A stretch of 64,000 bases of DNA from NCBI GenBank assembly GCA_040756055.1, contig JBFLZR010000008.1, forward strand, positions 62,001 to 126,000, read 5' to 3'. The stretch's first letter is position 1. The number at the start of each line of letters is the position of its first letter. Source of the stretch: Candidatus Zixiibacteriota bacterium (GTDB lineage Bacteria > Zixibacteria > MSB-5A5 > GN15 > FEB-12). Made by a program: the position numbers and the translations under genes. The notes beneath the pieces were generated by a model, which was not told where the DNA came from, ran no database searches, and was given only the letters and a program-made list of their open reading frames with translations. This document shows, one piece after another, positions 45,682-54,455 of this stretch.

Positions 45682-45964
45682 TCCAAACGATATACCAAAT
45701 TGAAACAGTCTGAGGCCTTCGGACCTTTAATCTGTAAATTTTGTGCAAAAGGATGACGGGGACTGTTTCATAATTAAATCGTCCCGCGATTGCGTTGTCC
45801 GGATTACCGAATGGGACCGTTACACCGTAGTCTGCTGGTGATTCGGTCGAACCTGCTTCAAGCGACTTTTCTTAACAAAATCAGCCATTTACGTCAAAAT
45901 TTGTCTATAAAAAATACAGCAAACGCCGATATAAAAGGTGAATACCCTAAGGACGAAAAAGCGC
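45682..45964. ncRNA. Structured leader or candidate small RNA before the sigma-54 regulator gene
   Basis: Two nested inverted repeats are present. TGAAACAGTC (45701-45710) and GACTGTTTCA (45761-45770) are perfect ten-base arms; between them lies an AGG...CCT hairpin with a UUCG tetraloop and a TTTTG/CAAAA palindrome, compatible with a multi-branch fold. A second element pairs ACCGAAT (45806-45812) with ATTCGGT (45841-45847), enclosing CACC/GGTG (45823-45840). I do not recognise a known riboswitch class. Type is provisional; it could also be the terminator region of the membrane protein gene followed by a leader. Confidence 0.35.
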
Positions 45965-47392
45965 ATGAAAAATATACTACTGGTTGACGACGATAAAGAC
46001 TTATCGCAATCACTGGCTAACCTGTTTGATCCGGACAAGTTCAATTTCGACTTCCTCGACGATGGCTTGGAAGTGGGTGAATATGTACGTGCTCATGACA
46101 ATGTAGATCTGGTGATGCTCGATGTGAATCTTCCTTCCCTTTCCGGTCTTGATGTTCTTAAACAAATCAAACAGATCAGAAACGAACTTCCCGTAATAGT
46201 CATTTCGGGATTCGTTTCCACCGAGAACGCCATCGAGGCTATGAGAGAGGGTGCCTTTGAGTATTTGACGAAACCTTTTGAGATTCAGAAGCTCATTGAT
46301 ATGGTCAACAAGGCTTGTGGTTATTCTGCCAGACCGCGTCCGGTTGTTGCGGTACCGTCGGCACACGGTGACCATGAGGTGGGCGAGATAATGGGTCAAT
46401 CGCCCGAGATAGTCGAGATTGCCAAACTGATCGGACAGGTCGCCAAAACAGACGCGGCCGTCCTTATTTTTGGCGAGTCCGGCACAGGTAAAGAGCTTGT
46501 GGCCAGGGCTATCCACCGAAATTCCAACCGCAGGAGCAATTCCTTTTTATCGGTCAATTGCGCCGCTCTCCCGGAAACGCTGTTGGAATCCGAGCTTTTC
46601 GGTCACGAAAAAGGCGCTTTCACCGGAGCCTATTTCAAGCGAATCGGCAAATTCGAGCAGGCACACGGGGGCACCCTTTTCCTCGACGAAATCGGCGACA
46701 TGTCGATGCTGACGCAATCGAAGCTTTTGAGGGTGCTTCAGGAGAAGCAGTTTGAGAGGGTCGGCGGCAACGAGTCGATTTCCACCGATGTCCGAATAAT
46801 CGCCGCCACCAACAAGTCACTCGTACAGTGCATGAAAGAGGGTTCTTTCAGAGTAGATCTGTTTTATCGTCTCAAGGTTGTATCCGTTTACATCCCGCCG
46901 CTTCGTGAGCGCAAGGGTGATGTGCCTCTGCTTGTCGATCACTTTACCGAGAAATTCGCCAATCAGCTGCAAGTTCAGCCGAAAAAGGTCTCCAAAAAGG
47001 CGATGCAGATTCTCACGAAATATCATTGGCCGGGCAACGTGAGGGAACTCGAGAACAACATCCACACCGCTATGGTGATGTCCAAGAGCGAGACGCTTCA
47101 GCCCGAGGATCTGCCCATTTTCTCAGAGGATAACGGGAGGCTCGAGATCGACATCGATGTCCTTAAAGACGATTACACCGAAACCTTCAAAAAGATCATC
47201 GATCCGGTTATGGCCAAGCTGATTAGCAGTTCACCGGGGCAGATATACCAGTTCATGGAATCGGCCTTCGAACGAGCTATCATTTCTTCATGTCTGAGAC
47301 ATTTTGACGGTAACCAGGTGAAAACGGCTGAGACCCTGGGAATCTCACGAAATACGCTCAGGGACCGTATTGCCCGGTATAACTTGTACTGA
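45965..47392 (+). CDS. NtrC-family sigma-54-dependent response regulator
   Basis: This 475-residue regulator has an N-terminal receiver domain (ILLVDDDKDLSQSL, phosphoacceptor D53 in VMLDVNLPSLSG, KP in LTKPFE). The AAA+ domain follows, with Walker A GESGTGKELVARA near residue 170 and the sigma-54 contact motif GAFTGA near residue 217. Walker B-like GGTLFLDEIGD and RVDLFYRL are also present. The C-terminus is a Fis-type helix-turn-helix (NQVKTAETLGISRNTLRDRI). An unusual long linker (ETFKKIIDPVMAKLISSSPG) precedes it. The ATG at 45965 is preferred over the GTG at 45938. No histidine kinase is adjacent. Candidate targets are the two sigma-54 promoters in this window. Confidence 0.95.
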   Translation: MKNILLVDDDKDLSQSLANLFDPDKFNFDFLDDGLEVGEYVRAHDNVDLVMLDVNLPSLSGLDVLKQIKQIRNELPVIVISGFVSTENAIEAMREGAFEYLTKPFEIQKLIDMVNKACGYSARPRPVVAVPSAHGDHEVGEIMGQSPEIVEIAKLIGQVAKTDAAVLIFGESGTGKELVARAIHRNSNRRSNSFLSVNCAALPETLLESELFGHEKGAFTGAYFKRIGKFEQAHGGTLFLDEIGDMSMLTQSKLLRVLQEKQFERVGGNESISTDVRIIAATNKSLVQCMKEGSFRVDLFYRLKVVSVYIPPLRERKGDVPLLVDHFTEKFANQLQVQPKKVSKKAMQILTKYHWPGNVRELENNIHTAMVMSKSETLQPEDLPIFSEDNGRLEIDIDVLKDDYTETFKKIIDPVMAKLISSSPGQIYQFMESAFERAIISSCLRHFDGNQVKTAETLGISRNTLRDRIARYNLY

Positions 47393-47469
47393 TCCGGTCG
47401 AACCGAACCAACCGACTTTTTTTACATTTGTGATTTCGCGGACATCCGTCCGGCTTTATATTCATCGTC

Positions 47470-48585
47470 ATGAAGATATGCCATGTCTCCGATAGTCATC
47501 TGGGGGCGGGGGAGAATCACCCGCGGCGTGGCGAGTCCGGGCTGACCCTTCGGCAGGAGGATATTATCGACAGCTTCACCCGGGCCGTTGATGCTATTAT
47601 TGCCTTGCGACCTGATTTGTGTATACACTCCGGTGACCTTTTTCATACGGTGCGTCCGTCCAACCGGATAATGGCTTTGGCGGGAGAGCAACTTTATCGA
47701 CTCGCCGAAGAGAACTCAATTCCCACAGTTATTATCAGCGGAAATCACGATGCTCCCAAACAGCCGCACATCGGCGCGGCTCTTGACGTTTTTGAGTATA
47801 TTGACAATCTTCATATAGCGGCCGGTACGCAGCTTAAGGCATTTCAAATCGGTCAGGCGAAGATACTGGCTTTGCCGCACTGCCTTACGGCTCAGTCTTT
47901 AAAGGAGCAGCTCGTACTGTGCCGTCCCGATCCGGATTTCAAGTACAACATACTCGTACTCCACGGTGTTGTTGCCGGAATGCCGGAGTTCTCGATGGCG
48001 GATCTCGGCGAACAGGAATTTCCGGTGGAACTGATGGAGCGGTTCGACTATGTCGCCCTGGGGCACTATCACAACCAAACACAGGTTGCGTCGAGAGCGT
48101 GGTACGCCGGCTCCACCGACCGCCTTTCTCAGGCCGAGAGAGATGTCGCCAAGGGATTTGCCGAGATTCATCTGGAGCCTTTTGAGGTTTTATTTCATGC
48201 CGTGCGATGCCGGGATATGGTCAGCCTGGATGTTATCGATGCCTCGGGCATGAGAGGGGATCAGCTGGCGGCCATTATACAGGAAAAAGTCAGCCGGCTG
48301 GACAGCAGGGATAAAATTGTGCGACTGAAAATTGAGGGGGTGTCGGAGGAATCTCTCAAGACCTTGCCTGTGGGTGTGATCTCTTCGCTCAAGCAAAAAT
48401 CCTTTTCGCTCGACATAGCGTTTGAGAAAGAGAAGTCAGATGATGCGGCGGCATCGTTTGGAAGATCCGCGATCGGACGGCTCGACGAGGGCTTTGTGAA
48501 ATTCTTGGATACGGTTGATCTCAAAGGATTTGACAAGGAATGGCTCAGGACGGAAGGCCTCAAATATCTCTCTTCAGAGGATTAA
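47470..48585 (+). CDS. SbcD/Mre11-like metallophosphoesterase (DNA repair nuclease family)
   Basis: The 371-residue protein carries all calcineurin-like phosphoesterase motifs: DSHLGAG at the N-terminus, HSGDLFHTVRPS, ISGNHDAP, LVLHGVV, and GHYHNQTQV. Its C-terminal 120 residues form the capping domain. It fits bacterial SbcD/YhaO-like exonuclease subunits. Normally sbcC, an SMC-like ATPase gene, follows; here a terminator and a convergent transporter gene follow instead. So the partner, if any, is elsewhere. The start ATG has no Shine-Dalgarno and a TATATT ends only seven bases before it. Confidence 0.85.
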   Translation: MKICHVSDSHLGAGENHPRRGESGLTLRQEDIIDSFTRAVDAIIALRPDLCIHSGDLFHTVRPSNRIMALAGEQLYRLAEENSIPTVIISGNHDAPKQPHIGAALDVFEYIDNLHIAAGTQLKAFQIGQAKILALPHCLTAQSLKEQLVLCRPDPDFKYNILVLHGVVAGMPEFSMADLGEQEFPVELMERFDYVALGHYHNQTQVASRAWYAGSTDRLSQAERDVAKGFAEIHLEPFEVLFHAVRCRDMVSLDVIDASGMRGDQLAAIIQEKVSRLDSRDKIVRLKIEGVSEESLKTLPVGVISSLKQKSFSLDIAFEKEKSDDAAASFGRSAIGRLDEGFVKFLDTVDLKGFDKEWLRTEGLKYLSSED

Positions 48586-48616
48586 AAAAAGCCGACTCTC
48601 GGGCCGGCCTTTTTTT
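48584..48616. terminator. Bidirectional terminator between the phosphoesterase and transporter genes
   Basis: A run of seven A, GCCG, a ten-base loop, CGGC with one bulged C, then seven T. It serves as a U-tract hairpin on both strands and lies between two convergent stop codons. Confidence 0.8.
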
Positions 48617-48629
48617 CTATCTCTTTGGA

Positions 48630-50009
48630 TCAATAATCCATGAAGGGCAGGAGCTCCAATCCGTGCAGCAGTACGATGAACACCGCTATTGGCGTTACGT
48701 ATCTCAGGACAAAAATGAGCCCCTTGTAGAGAGGACCTTTTCTGCCGAGCTCCGCGACTTTGTCGGACTCTTTCATAACCCAGGCAGCGAACAAACAGGT
48801 GAAAAGGCCGCCGATGGGGAGCATATAGTTGGTGCTGATGAAGTCGAAGATGTCGAAGAAGCCCTGCTCGCGCCCCCTGAACGGGACTGTAATTGCGGCT
48901 ATCGCTGACAACAAGCCCAGCGCCCAGATGATACCGCCCATAAGGAGAGTGGCTTTGTGCCTGCTCCAGCCGCGTTCATCGATAAAATACGCGACGACAA
49001 CCTCAAGCAGGCTTATGCCGGACGTAAGTGCGGCAAAAGTGAGAAGAACGAAGAAGGGCACGGATACCAAGGGTCCTGTCTGAGCGAACAATACCGGCAG
49101 AGTTTTAAAAATAAGCCCAGGTCCTGCGGCGGGGTCGGTTTGGTAATTGAACACCAGAGAGTATATAGCCACACCGGCAATCAGCGCAACAACCGTATCC
49201 AGCACAGAGACGACGACAGCGTCGCGCGTAATGCTCTCATCTCTTCGCATATAGCTGCCATATGTCAGCATGGCTCCCATACCCAGTGACAACGTGAAGA
49301 AGGCATGACCGAGAGCTGACAAGACTGCCTCGGCGGAGAGTTTGTGAAAATCAGGTTTGAAGAGAAAGTCAATCGCCTTGCCCCCGCCGTGAGTAAAAAA
49401 CAATCCGTAAAACATAAGGCCGAGCAAAATCAGAAATAGCGATGGCATCAGGATTTTGGACCATCGTTCAATACCGCGCTGGACACCACCAATGACGATA
49501 CCGATACACAGCACCATGAAGACAGTGTGCCAGAGGATGGAAGCGAAGGGGTGATTCACCAGTGATTCGAAGCCGGCTTGAATTTGCTCGGGAGTACCGC
49601 TGAATCCGGCGAATGATTTGAAAATGTATGCCATGGCCCAGCCGGCCACCACCGAGTAAAAGGATAGTATCACGAATCCCGATGCTACTCCCAGCCATCC
49701 CGTCATCTGCCAGGGGGAGGAAGGTTTGTGCAGGGCCTTGAAGGCTCCTACGGGGTTTTTCATTGAGTGTCGGCCGATCATCAGTTCAGCCATCATCAAC
49801 GGCAGTCCGACTATAACAACGCATCCCAGATACACCAGTACAAAAGCAGCACCCCCGTACACACCTGTTATATAGGGGAATTTCCAGATGTTTCCCAATC
49901 CGATTGCCGAGCCGCTGGCAGCCAGAATAAAGCCTAGTCGACTGCCCCAGTTTCCCCTGGTAGATTGTTCGCCTGAAATAAACCCGCTTGATTCCGAGCT
50001 GATCGACAT
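48630..50009 (-). CDS. Sodium-dependent neurotransmitter:sodium symporter family transporter
   Basis: This is a 459-residue NSS/SNF-family sodium symporter for amino acids or related solutes. The first helix has the family motif WGSRLGFILAASGSAIGLGN followed by IWKFPYITG, which contributes to the sodium and substrate sites. About 11-12 helices can be traced, ending LRYVTPIAVFIVLLHGLELL. Helix 6 has FFTLSLGMGAMLTYGSYM, which carries the unwound region in LeuT-like folds. It is inner-membrane and likely monocistronic on the minus strand, with GGGAGA before the ATG. Confidence 0.93.
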   Translation of the reverse strand: MSISSESSGFISGEQSTRGNWGSRLGFILAASGSAIGLGNIWKFPYITGVYGGAAFVLVYLGCVVIVGLPLMMAELMIGRHSMKNPVGAFKALHKPSSPWQMTGWLGVASGFVILSFYSVVAGWAMAYIFKSFAGFSGTPEQIQAGFESLVNHPFASILWHTVFMVLCIGIVIGGVQRGIERWSKILMPSLFLILLGLMFYGLFFTHGGGKAIDFLFKPDFHKLSAEAVLSALGHAFFTLSLGMGAMLTYGSYMRRDESITRDAVVVSVLDTVVALIAGVAIYSLVFNYQTDPAAGPGLIFKTLPVLFAQTGPLVSVPFFVLLTFAALTSGISLLEVVVAYFIDERGWSRHKATLLMGGIIWALGLLSAIAAITVPFRGREQGFFDIFDFISTNYMLPIGGLFTCLFAAWVMKESDKVAELGRKGPLYKGLIFVLRYVTPIAVFIVLLHGLELLPFMDY

Positions 50010-50268
50010 TAGAAAGTCTCCCGTTTGTGAATATGTATAGAACTAATCACCTGTTTTTCACCGTCGAAAGCGCCGCAACCGCAAGCAGCACTTCACCAAA
50101 CAACGCCTCATCAGATAATGTGTCAAGTAATAATATCCCAATGAAACCTTTGTTGATTTCGTTAGTAGATAGATAAATATAGAGGGTCTTTTTTTATTTG
50201 ACGGCGTAAATACGAAAAACTAATTTGGCTCAGTTAATTTTTTTGAACCATTAGACAGGGGAAACCTC

Positions 50269-50904
50269 ATGAAGAAAGTCCTTGTAGTTGTTGGCAGTAT
50301 CTTGCTATTGACATCGGTTAGTGGTTTCGGGTTTGAAGCGGCCGGTTCAGCGTTCGGCGGTCTGAGCACGGCCAGCACGCTTGGCATGGGAACCGGTAAC
50401 TTTGGCTTGGCGGTTGGTCTGGCTGATGCTACTTCGTTCAGCGGATATTTCAACTATGGCCTCTCAGCGCACACTGATGGCAGGATTAAAATCGGGCTCA
50501 TTGACTACGACGGCGCTGATACGGAGTTGGCCCTCGGCGCGGATTTCAAATATCAGATAGTCAGTGTCGATGGAGCCGGCAGCGGGCCGTTCGATATGGC
50601 GGTCGGCGGATTTGGTGAGTATTACGATGTCGGTCCGTTCTCCGTCGTGCAGCTTGGCGGCCATTACACTGGCTCCTATCCCGTCAGGCTGAAAAGCGGG
50701 GGAACGCTGACGCCGTATGGTCGTTTCAACGTCAGGGTTGAAGTAGTGGATTATGACGTTTTCGATGAATCCGATTCGAACCTTGAGATCGGATTGAATG
50801 CCGGAGTGCATTGGCAAGTCAACAGGAACATAGGCTTCTTCGGTGAATTCCAAATCGATGGCAACGATGGTCTCTTTCTCGGGATAGAATTCGGTGCGCT
50901 CTAA
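50269..50904 (+). CDS. Small exported beta-rich protein (probable outer membrane barrel)
   Basis: The protein of 211 residues has a clear signal peptide (KKVLVVVGSILLLTSVSG). The mature part is rich in Gly and aromatic residues, with strand-like segments FGLAVGLADATSFSGYFNYG, TELALGADFKYQIVSV and VVQLGGHYTGSYPVRL. It ends IGFFGEFQIDGNDGLFLGIE. An eight-stranded barrel is the simplest reading. No family was recognised. The spacer upstream has TTGACG at 50198 with no convincing -10. It is followed 54 bases later by uppP. Confidence 0.65.
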   Translation: MKKVLVVVGSILLLTSVSGFGFEAAGSAFGGLSTASTLGMGTGNFGLAVGLADATSFSGYFNYGLSAHTDGRIKIGLIDYDGADTELALGADFKYQIVSVDGAGSGPFDMAVGGFGEYYDVGPFSVVQLGGHYTGSYPVRLKSGGTLTPYGRFNVRVEVVDYDVFDESDSNLEIGLNAGVHWQVNRNIGFFGEFQIDGNDGLFLGIEFGAL

Positions 50905-50958
50905 GGCGAACCTGCGTTCACCCGATCTGGGTAGTCAAATTGCGAGGATGGCGGTGTG

Positions 50959-51732
50959 ATGTCTTATTTCGACGCCGCCATACTTGGTATTCTACAGGGA
51001 CTCACCGAGTTCTTACCGGTGTCATCCTCGGGGCATCTTGTGCTCGCTCAAGCCATCCTCGGAGTGAAACAATCCGGTGTGTCTTTTGAGGTCCTGGTAC
51101 ACCTCGGTTCTCTGCTGGCGGTGCTGGTATATTTCCGAAGCCGCATATTCAGATTAGTCAAAAGTCTTTTCGATAACGGGATGGTCGCTGAGCGGAAGAT
51201 TGTGTTGGGTTTGATTGTCGCCACCCTTCCGGCGGTTATCGCCGCTCTTTTGTTTAAGGACTTTTTTGAAGCCGCGTTTTCCAATCCGCTGATGACATCG
51301 ATTATGCTCTTCGTCACGGGTATCATCTTGATCTCCACGGTGCTGGTAAAGAAGCGGAGTGGGGTGGTAACGATTCCAAAGGCGCTGCTGATGGGGATTG
51401 GACAGGCGGTGGCTATTATACCGGGTATTTCTCGCTCCGGGACCACAATCGCCACTGGCATAATGGCGGGAGTGGAACCGGCGGTCGCTGCAGAGTTCTC
51501 GTTCCTGCTTTCCATACCGGCCATTCTTGGCGCGGTTGTCTTCAAATCGAGAGATCTTCTGGCCTTGGAACCATCCTTGATGCCGCAATATGTACTGGGA
51601 ATGATTACAACTTTCGTAGCGTCGTTGTTTGCCGTTTACGCGGTTCTGGCGGTAATCAAGAGAGGGAAATTTGTCCTCTTTGGTTATTATTGTTTTGCTG
51701 CCGGTGCTCTCGGTTTGTATCTTTTCCTTTAG
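50959..51732 (+). CDS. uppP: Undecaprenyl-diphosphate phosphatase
   Basis: UppP (BacA) recycles undecaprenyl pyrophosphate, the carrier for peptidoglycan, O-antigen and exopolysaccharide. The family signature is plain: ILGILQGLTEFLPVSSSGHL near the N-terminus, and the second motif PGISRSGTTIATGIMAG. There are about eight membrane helices over 257 residues. The ATG at 50959 is chosen; a GTG lies one codon earlier. The stop is immediately followed by the ATG of the heptosyltransferase-phosphatase fusion, indicating coupling with lipopolysaccharide-type sugar synthesis. Confidence 0.96.
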   Translation: MSYFDAAILGILQGLTEFLPVSSSGHLVLAQAILGVKQSGVSFEVLVHLGSLLAVLVYFRSRIFRLVKSLFDNGMVAERKIVLGLIVATLPAVIAALLFKDFFEAAFSNPLMTSIMLFVTGIILISTVLVKKRSGVVTIPKALLMGIGQAVAIIPGISRSGTTIATGIMAGVEPAVAAEFSFLLSIPAILGAVVFKSRDLLALEPSLMPQYVLGMITTFVASLFAVYAVLAVIKRGKFVLFGYYCFAAGALGLYLFL

Positions 51733-53316
51733 ATGAAACAGAATATCCTCGTTATACGTCTCGGCTCGCTGGGTGATATTGTTCTTACCTCGGCCGCGCT
51801 GGTCAATCTGAAAATAAAATATCCTCGCTCTCACCTGACCTTCCTTTGCAAAGAAAAGTATGCCGAGGTGGTTGGGTGTATGGGTACCGTTGATGAAATC
51901 CGCGCCGTACCCGATAATGTTGGTCTGCCCGCGTATGTGCGGCTTCTGATGCAGCTCGACAAGCGCAATTACAATTTCGTCATCGATCTCCACGGTAATG
52001 CGCGTTCCTGGATGGCACGGGAGGCTGTAACGGCCGATCGAACGGTACGGTATCCCAAGCGGCGGCTTGAGCGCATTCTGGCTGTCAAGGGCAGGTCACT
52101 GCCGGTGTCCTGGCCGCATACTATCGACCTTTATAATGAAGCGGTTATTGAGGCCGGCGGCGCTGCCTTCTGCCGGCGGCCGATCATGTCTGTTCCGGGA
52201 GTCGTTGATGGCGAAAAACTCGAATCCCCACAATTGTCCCGGCATGATTACGTCGTGGTGGCACCGGGCGCCGCGCACGAGAACAAACGCTGGCCTATAG
52301 AGAGGTTTGTCGAAACGGCAGTGGAGCTTCATCGCCATCGAGGCGTTTCGATTGTCTGGATGGTTACCGGGTCTGATAGAGAGAAAGAATCGCCCAGAGC
52401 CAGGATACCTACGCGGAATTTCTATGAGGCGGTTGATTGTTCGTTTGCCGAAGTGTTAAGGATATTGTCGGGAGCTGCTTTGACGATAGCAAATGACTCC
52501 GGTATTGCTCATGCTTCATCAGCCGTAGGAGTGCCGGTAATCGCCATTTTCGGGCCTACCCATCCAACGCTCGGTTTTGCTCCCCGGGGGATGTATGACC
52601 GTGTGATGCAAGTTGACGAATACTGCCGACCATGTTCGCTGCACGGTAAGAAGCCTTGCTATCGCGATAAAAGACACTGTTTCGAACGGATTAGCGCCGA
52701 GATGGTCGTCGCTGAAGCGTCCGAGATTCACCACCGGAGACTTGGGGAAGCAAAGGCTGTATTTGTTGATCGTGACGGTACGATTATTCGCGATAAGAAT
52801 TTTCTTTCGGATCCCGACGATATTGAATTCGAGACAGGATCTGTGGAAGGCCTTAGGATACTAGAACAGGCTGGATTTAAATTAGTCATCGTTTCCAATC
52901 AGTCGGGTGTGGCGAGGGGCTTTTTTGGCGCGGAGACGGTGGACAGGGTAAATGGTCGGTTACTGGAGATGCTGGCAGCGGGACATGTAGATATCGCGTC
53001 GGTGCAGTACTGTCCTCATCATCCGATGGGTAGCGTAAATCGGTACGCGATCAAGTGTGAATGCCGCAAGCCGGGCGCAGCGATGGCGGAGGATGCCGCC
53101 CATCAGCTTGGCATCAATATCCGTAAATCTTATGTGATTGGCGACAAGCTGGACGATGTCAATTTTGGCCGGGTGGTGGGGGCGCAGCCTATTATGGTGA
53201 AAACGGGTTACGGGATAACTCAGGCGGCGGATCTGGAAGGCCCTGCCTTCTACCGGGGAGTTCCGGTTGTCGCCAATCTTTTGGAGGCGGCGCGGATGAT
53301 TGTGTCGCGAAAATGA
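51733..53316 (+). CDS. Heptosyltransferase fused to a GmhB-type heptose bisphosphate phosphatase
   Basis: Residues 1 to about 330 form a GT9 ADP-heptose glycosyltransferase: ILVIRLGSLGDIVLTSAAL at the N-terminus, VVAPGAAHENKRWPIERF, and the nucleotide-sugar site IANDSGIAHASSAVGVPVI. From residue 342 a complete HAD-IIIA phosphatase follows, with D346 and D348 in VDRDGTII, SNQSGVARG, the zinc-type motif CPHHP...CECRKP and IGDKLDDV. This matches GmhB, which makes D-glycero-D-manno-heptose 1-phosphate. No stop or ribosome site lies between the parts. The fusion links precursor dephosphorylation with transfer to the lipopolysaccharide core. The gene abuts uppP and precedes a radical SAM gene. Confidence 0.92.
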   Translation: MKQNILVIRLGSLGDIVLTSAALVNLKIKYPRSHLTFLCKEKYAEVVGCMGTVDEIRAVPDNVGLPAYVRLLMQLDKRNYNFVIDLHGNARSWMAREAVTADRTVRYPKRRLERILAVKGRSLPVSWPHTIDLYNEAVIEAGGAAFCRRPIMSVPGVVDGEKLESPQLSRHDYVVVAPGAAHENKRWPIERFVETAVELHRHRGVSIVWMVTGSDREKESPRARIPTRNFYEAVDCSFAEVLRILSGAALTIANDSGIAHASSAVGVPVIAIFGPTHPTLGFAPRGMYDRVMQVDEYCRPCSLHGKKPCYRDKRHCFERISAEMVVAEASEIHHRRLGEAKAVFVDRDGTIIRDKNFLSDPDDIEFETGSVEGLRILEQAGFKLVIVSNQSGVARGFFGAETVDRVNGRLLEMLAAGHVDIASVQYCPHHPMGSVNRYAIKCECRKPGAAMAEDAAHQLGINIRKSYVIGDKLDDVNFGRVVGAQPIMVKTGYGITQAADLEGPAFYRGVPVVANLLEAARMIVSRK

Positions 53317-53317
53317 A

Positions 53318-54307
53318 ATGATTAAAACGGCTCAATATTTCGACAAGGATGGTCAGGCCGGAGTGGTGTGCCGGCTCTGTCCCGCCGAGTGTCATCTTCA
53401 GCCCGGCAAGGCCGGTATCTGCCGCAACAGGTTCAATCAGGATGGTATGCTGGTCACGGACAATTACGGTGAACTGGTGACTATCGCTATTGACCCGATC
53501 GAGAAAAAGCCGCTTTATCATTTCTATCCGGGTAGAGATATTCTGTCCACCGGACCGAACGGATGTAACCTCGGGTGTGTTCACTGCCAGAACTGGACCA
53601 TCTCACAGAAGAAAGTGCAGACATCATATGTGGCGCCCGCCGAACTGGTCCAGACGGCTCGTCAGCATGGATCGATGGGTATTGCATTTACTTACACTGA
53701 GCCGCTGATATGGTTTGAGTACATTATGGATGTCGCTCCGCTGCTTCGGGATCAGGATATGAAGGTGGTGCTGGTGTCCAATGGGTATATCAATGAGAAG
53801 CCGCTGAGGGAGCTCCTGCCGATGGTGGATGCCGCGAATATCGATTTGAAGGGAATCAGTCCGGAGTTTTACGCAAAGTACTGCAAGGGGAAGCTCCAGC
53901 CGGTGCTCGATACCATAAGGATAATGTCTGAGGCGGGGGTGCATCTGGAGCTGACGAATCTGATTATTCCGGGTCAGAATGACTCCGATGAAGATTTGAA
54001 AGGTATTGCCGATTTCGTGGCTTCGGTGAATGATTCGATCCCTCTTCACTTCTCCGCGTATCATCCTGATTACAAGGCATCGGCTCCGGCGACGCCGCTG
54101 GAGACAATGTTGAAGGCGAGGGAGATAGCGTTGTCGCGGCTCAAATATGTCTATGTTGGCAATATTGTGACCGAAAGCGGCTCCAACACGTATTGCCCCG
54201 GCTGTGGAGCACTTCTGATAGAGAGAAGCCATTATTTTACGTCGATAAGGGCGCTTTCCGGCTCTAAGTGCGAAGCCTGTGGATTTGACACGGGCATAAT
54301 TCAGTAG
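53318..54307 (+). CDS. amrS: AmmeMemoRadiSam-system radical SAM enzyme (AmrS)
   Basis: This 329-residue radical SAM protein has the cluster motif CNLGCVHCQNW. Family features are the N-terminal CRLCPAECHLQPGKAGICR and IDPIEKKPLYHFYPG, and the glycine-rich GMGIAFTYTEP-like segment. The C-terminal zinc-type CPGCGALL and CEACGFDTG are also present. This matches the AmrS component, usually next to MEMO (AmrB) and AMMECR1 (AmrA) proteins. Neither partner is in the window. The start at 53318 follows the previous stop by one base; a GTG at 53300 overlaps the upstream gene. The reaction is unknown. Confidence 0.9.
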   Translation: MIKTAQYFDKDGQAGVVCRLCPAECHLQPGKAGICRNRFNQDGMLVTDNYGELVTIAIDPIEKKPLYHFYPGRDILSTGPNGCNLGCVHCQNWTISQKKVQTSYVAPAELVQTARQHGSMGIAFTYTEPLIWFEYIMDVAPLLRDQDMKVVLVSNGYINEKPLRELLPMVDAANIDLKGISPEFYAKYCKGKLQPVLDTIRIMSEAGVHLELTNLIIPGQNDSDEDLKGIADFVASVNDSIPLHFSAYHPDYKASAPATPLETMLKAREIALSRLKYVYVGNIVTESGSNTYCPGCGALLIERSHYFTSIRALSGSKCEACGFDTGIIQ

Positions 54308-54455
54308 TGGGCTTCGGCGGCCGATATTAAGTACATGGCCGGTGAAGCGGCGGAGCCCGGCTGCAAGTTGGATATTTCCGGAACTTGAATCGTCTGTTAT
54401 GGTGTTAAAATATATAGACACAAAAGAGTTACCCGCGCGAAGGGTCAGGTCCGTA

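Noticed and set aside
45790-45987. Open frame of 65 codons before the response regulator
   Set aside because: It covers the structured leader and runs into the regulator start; composition is not protein-like.
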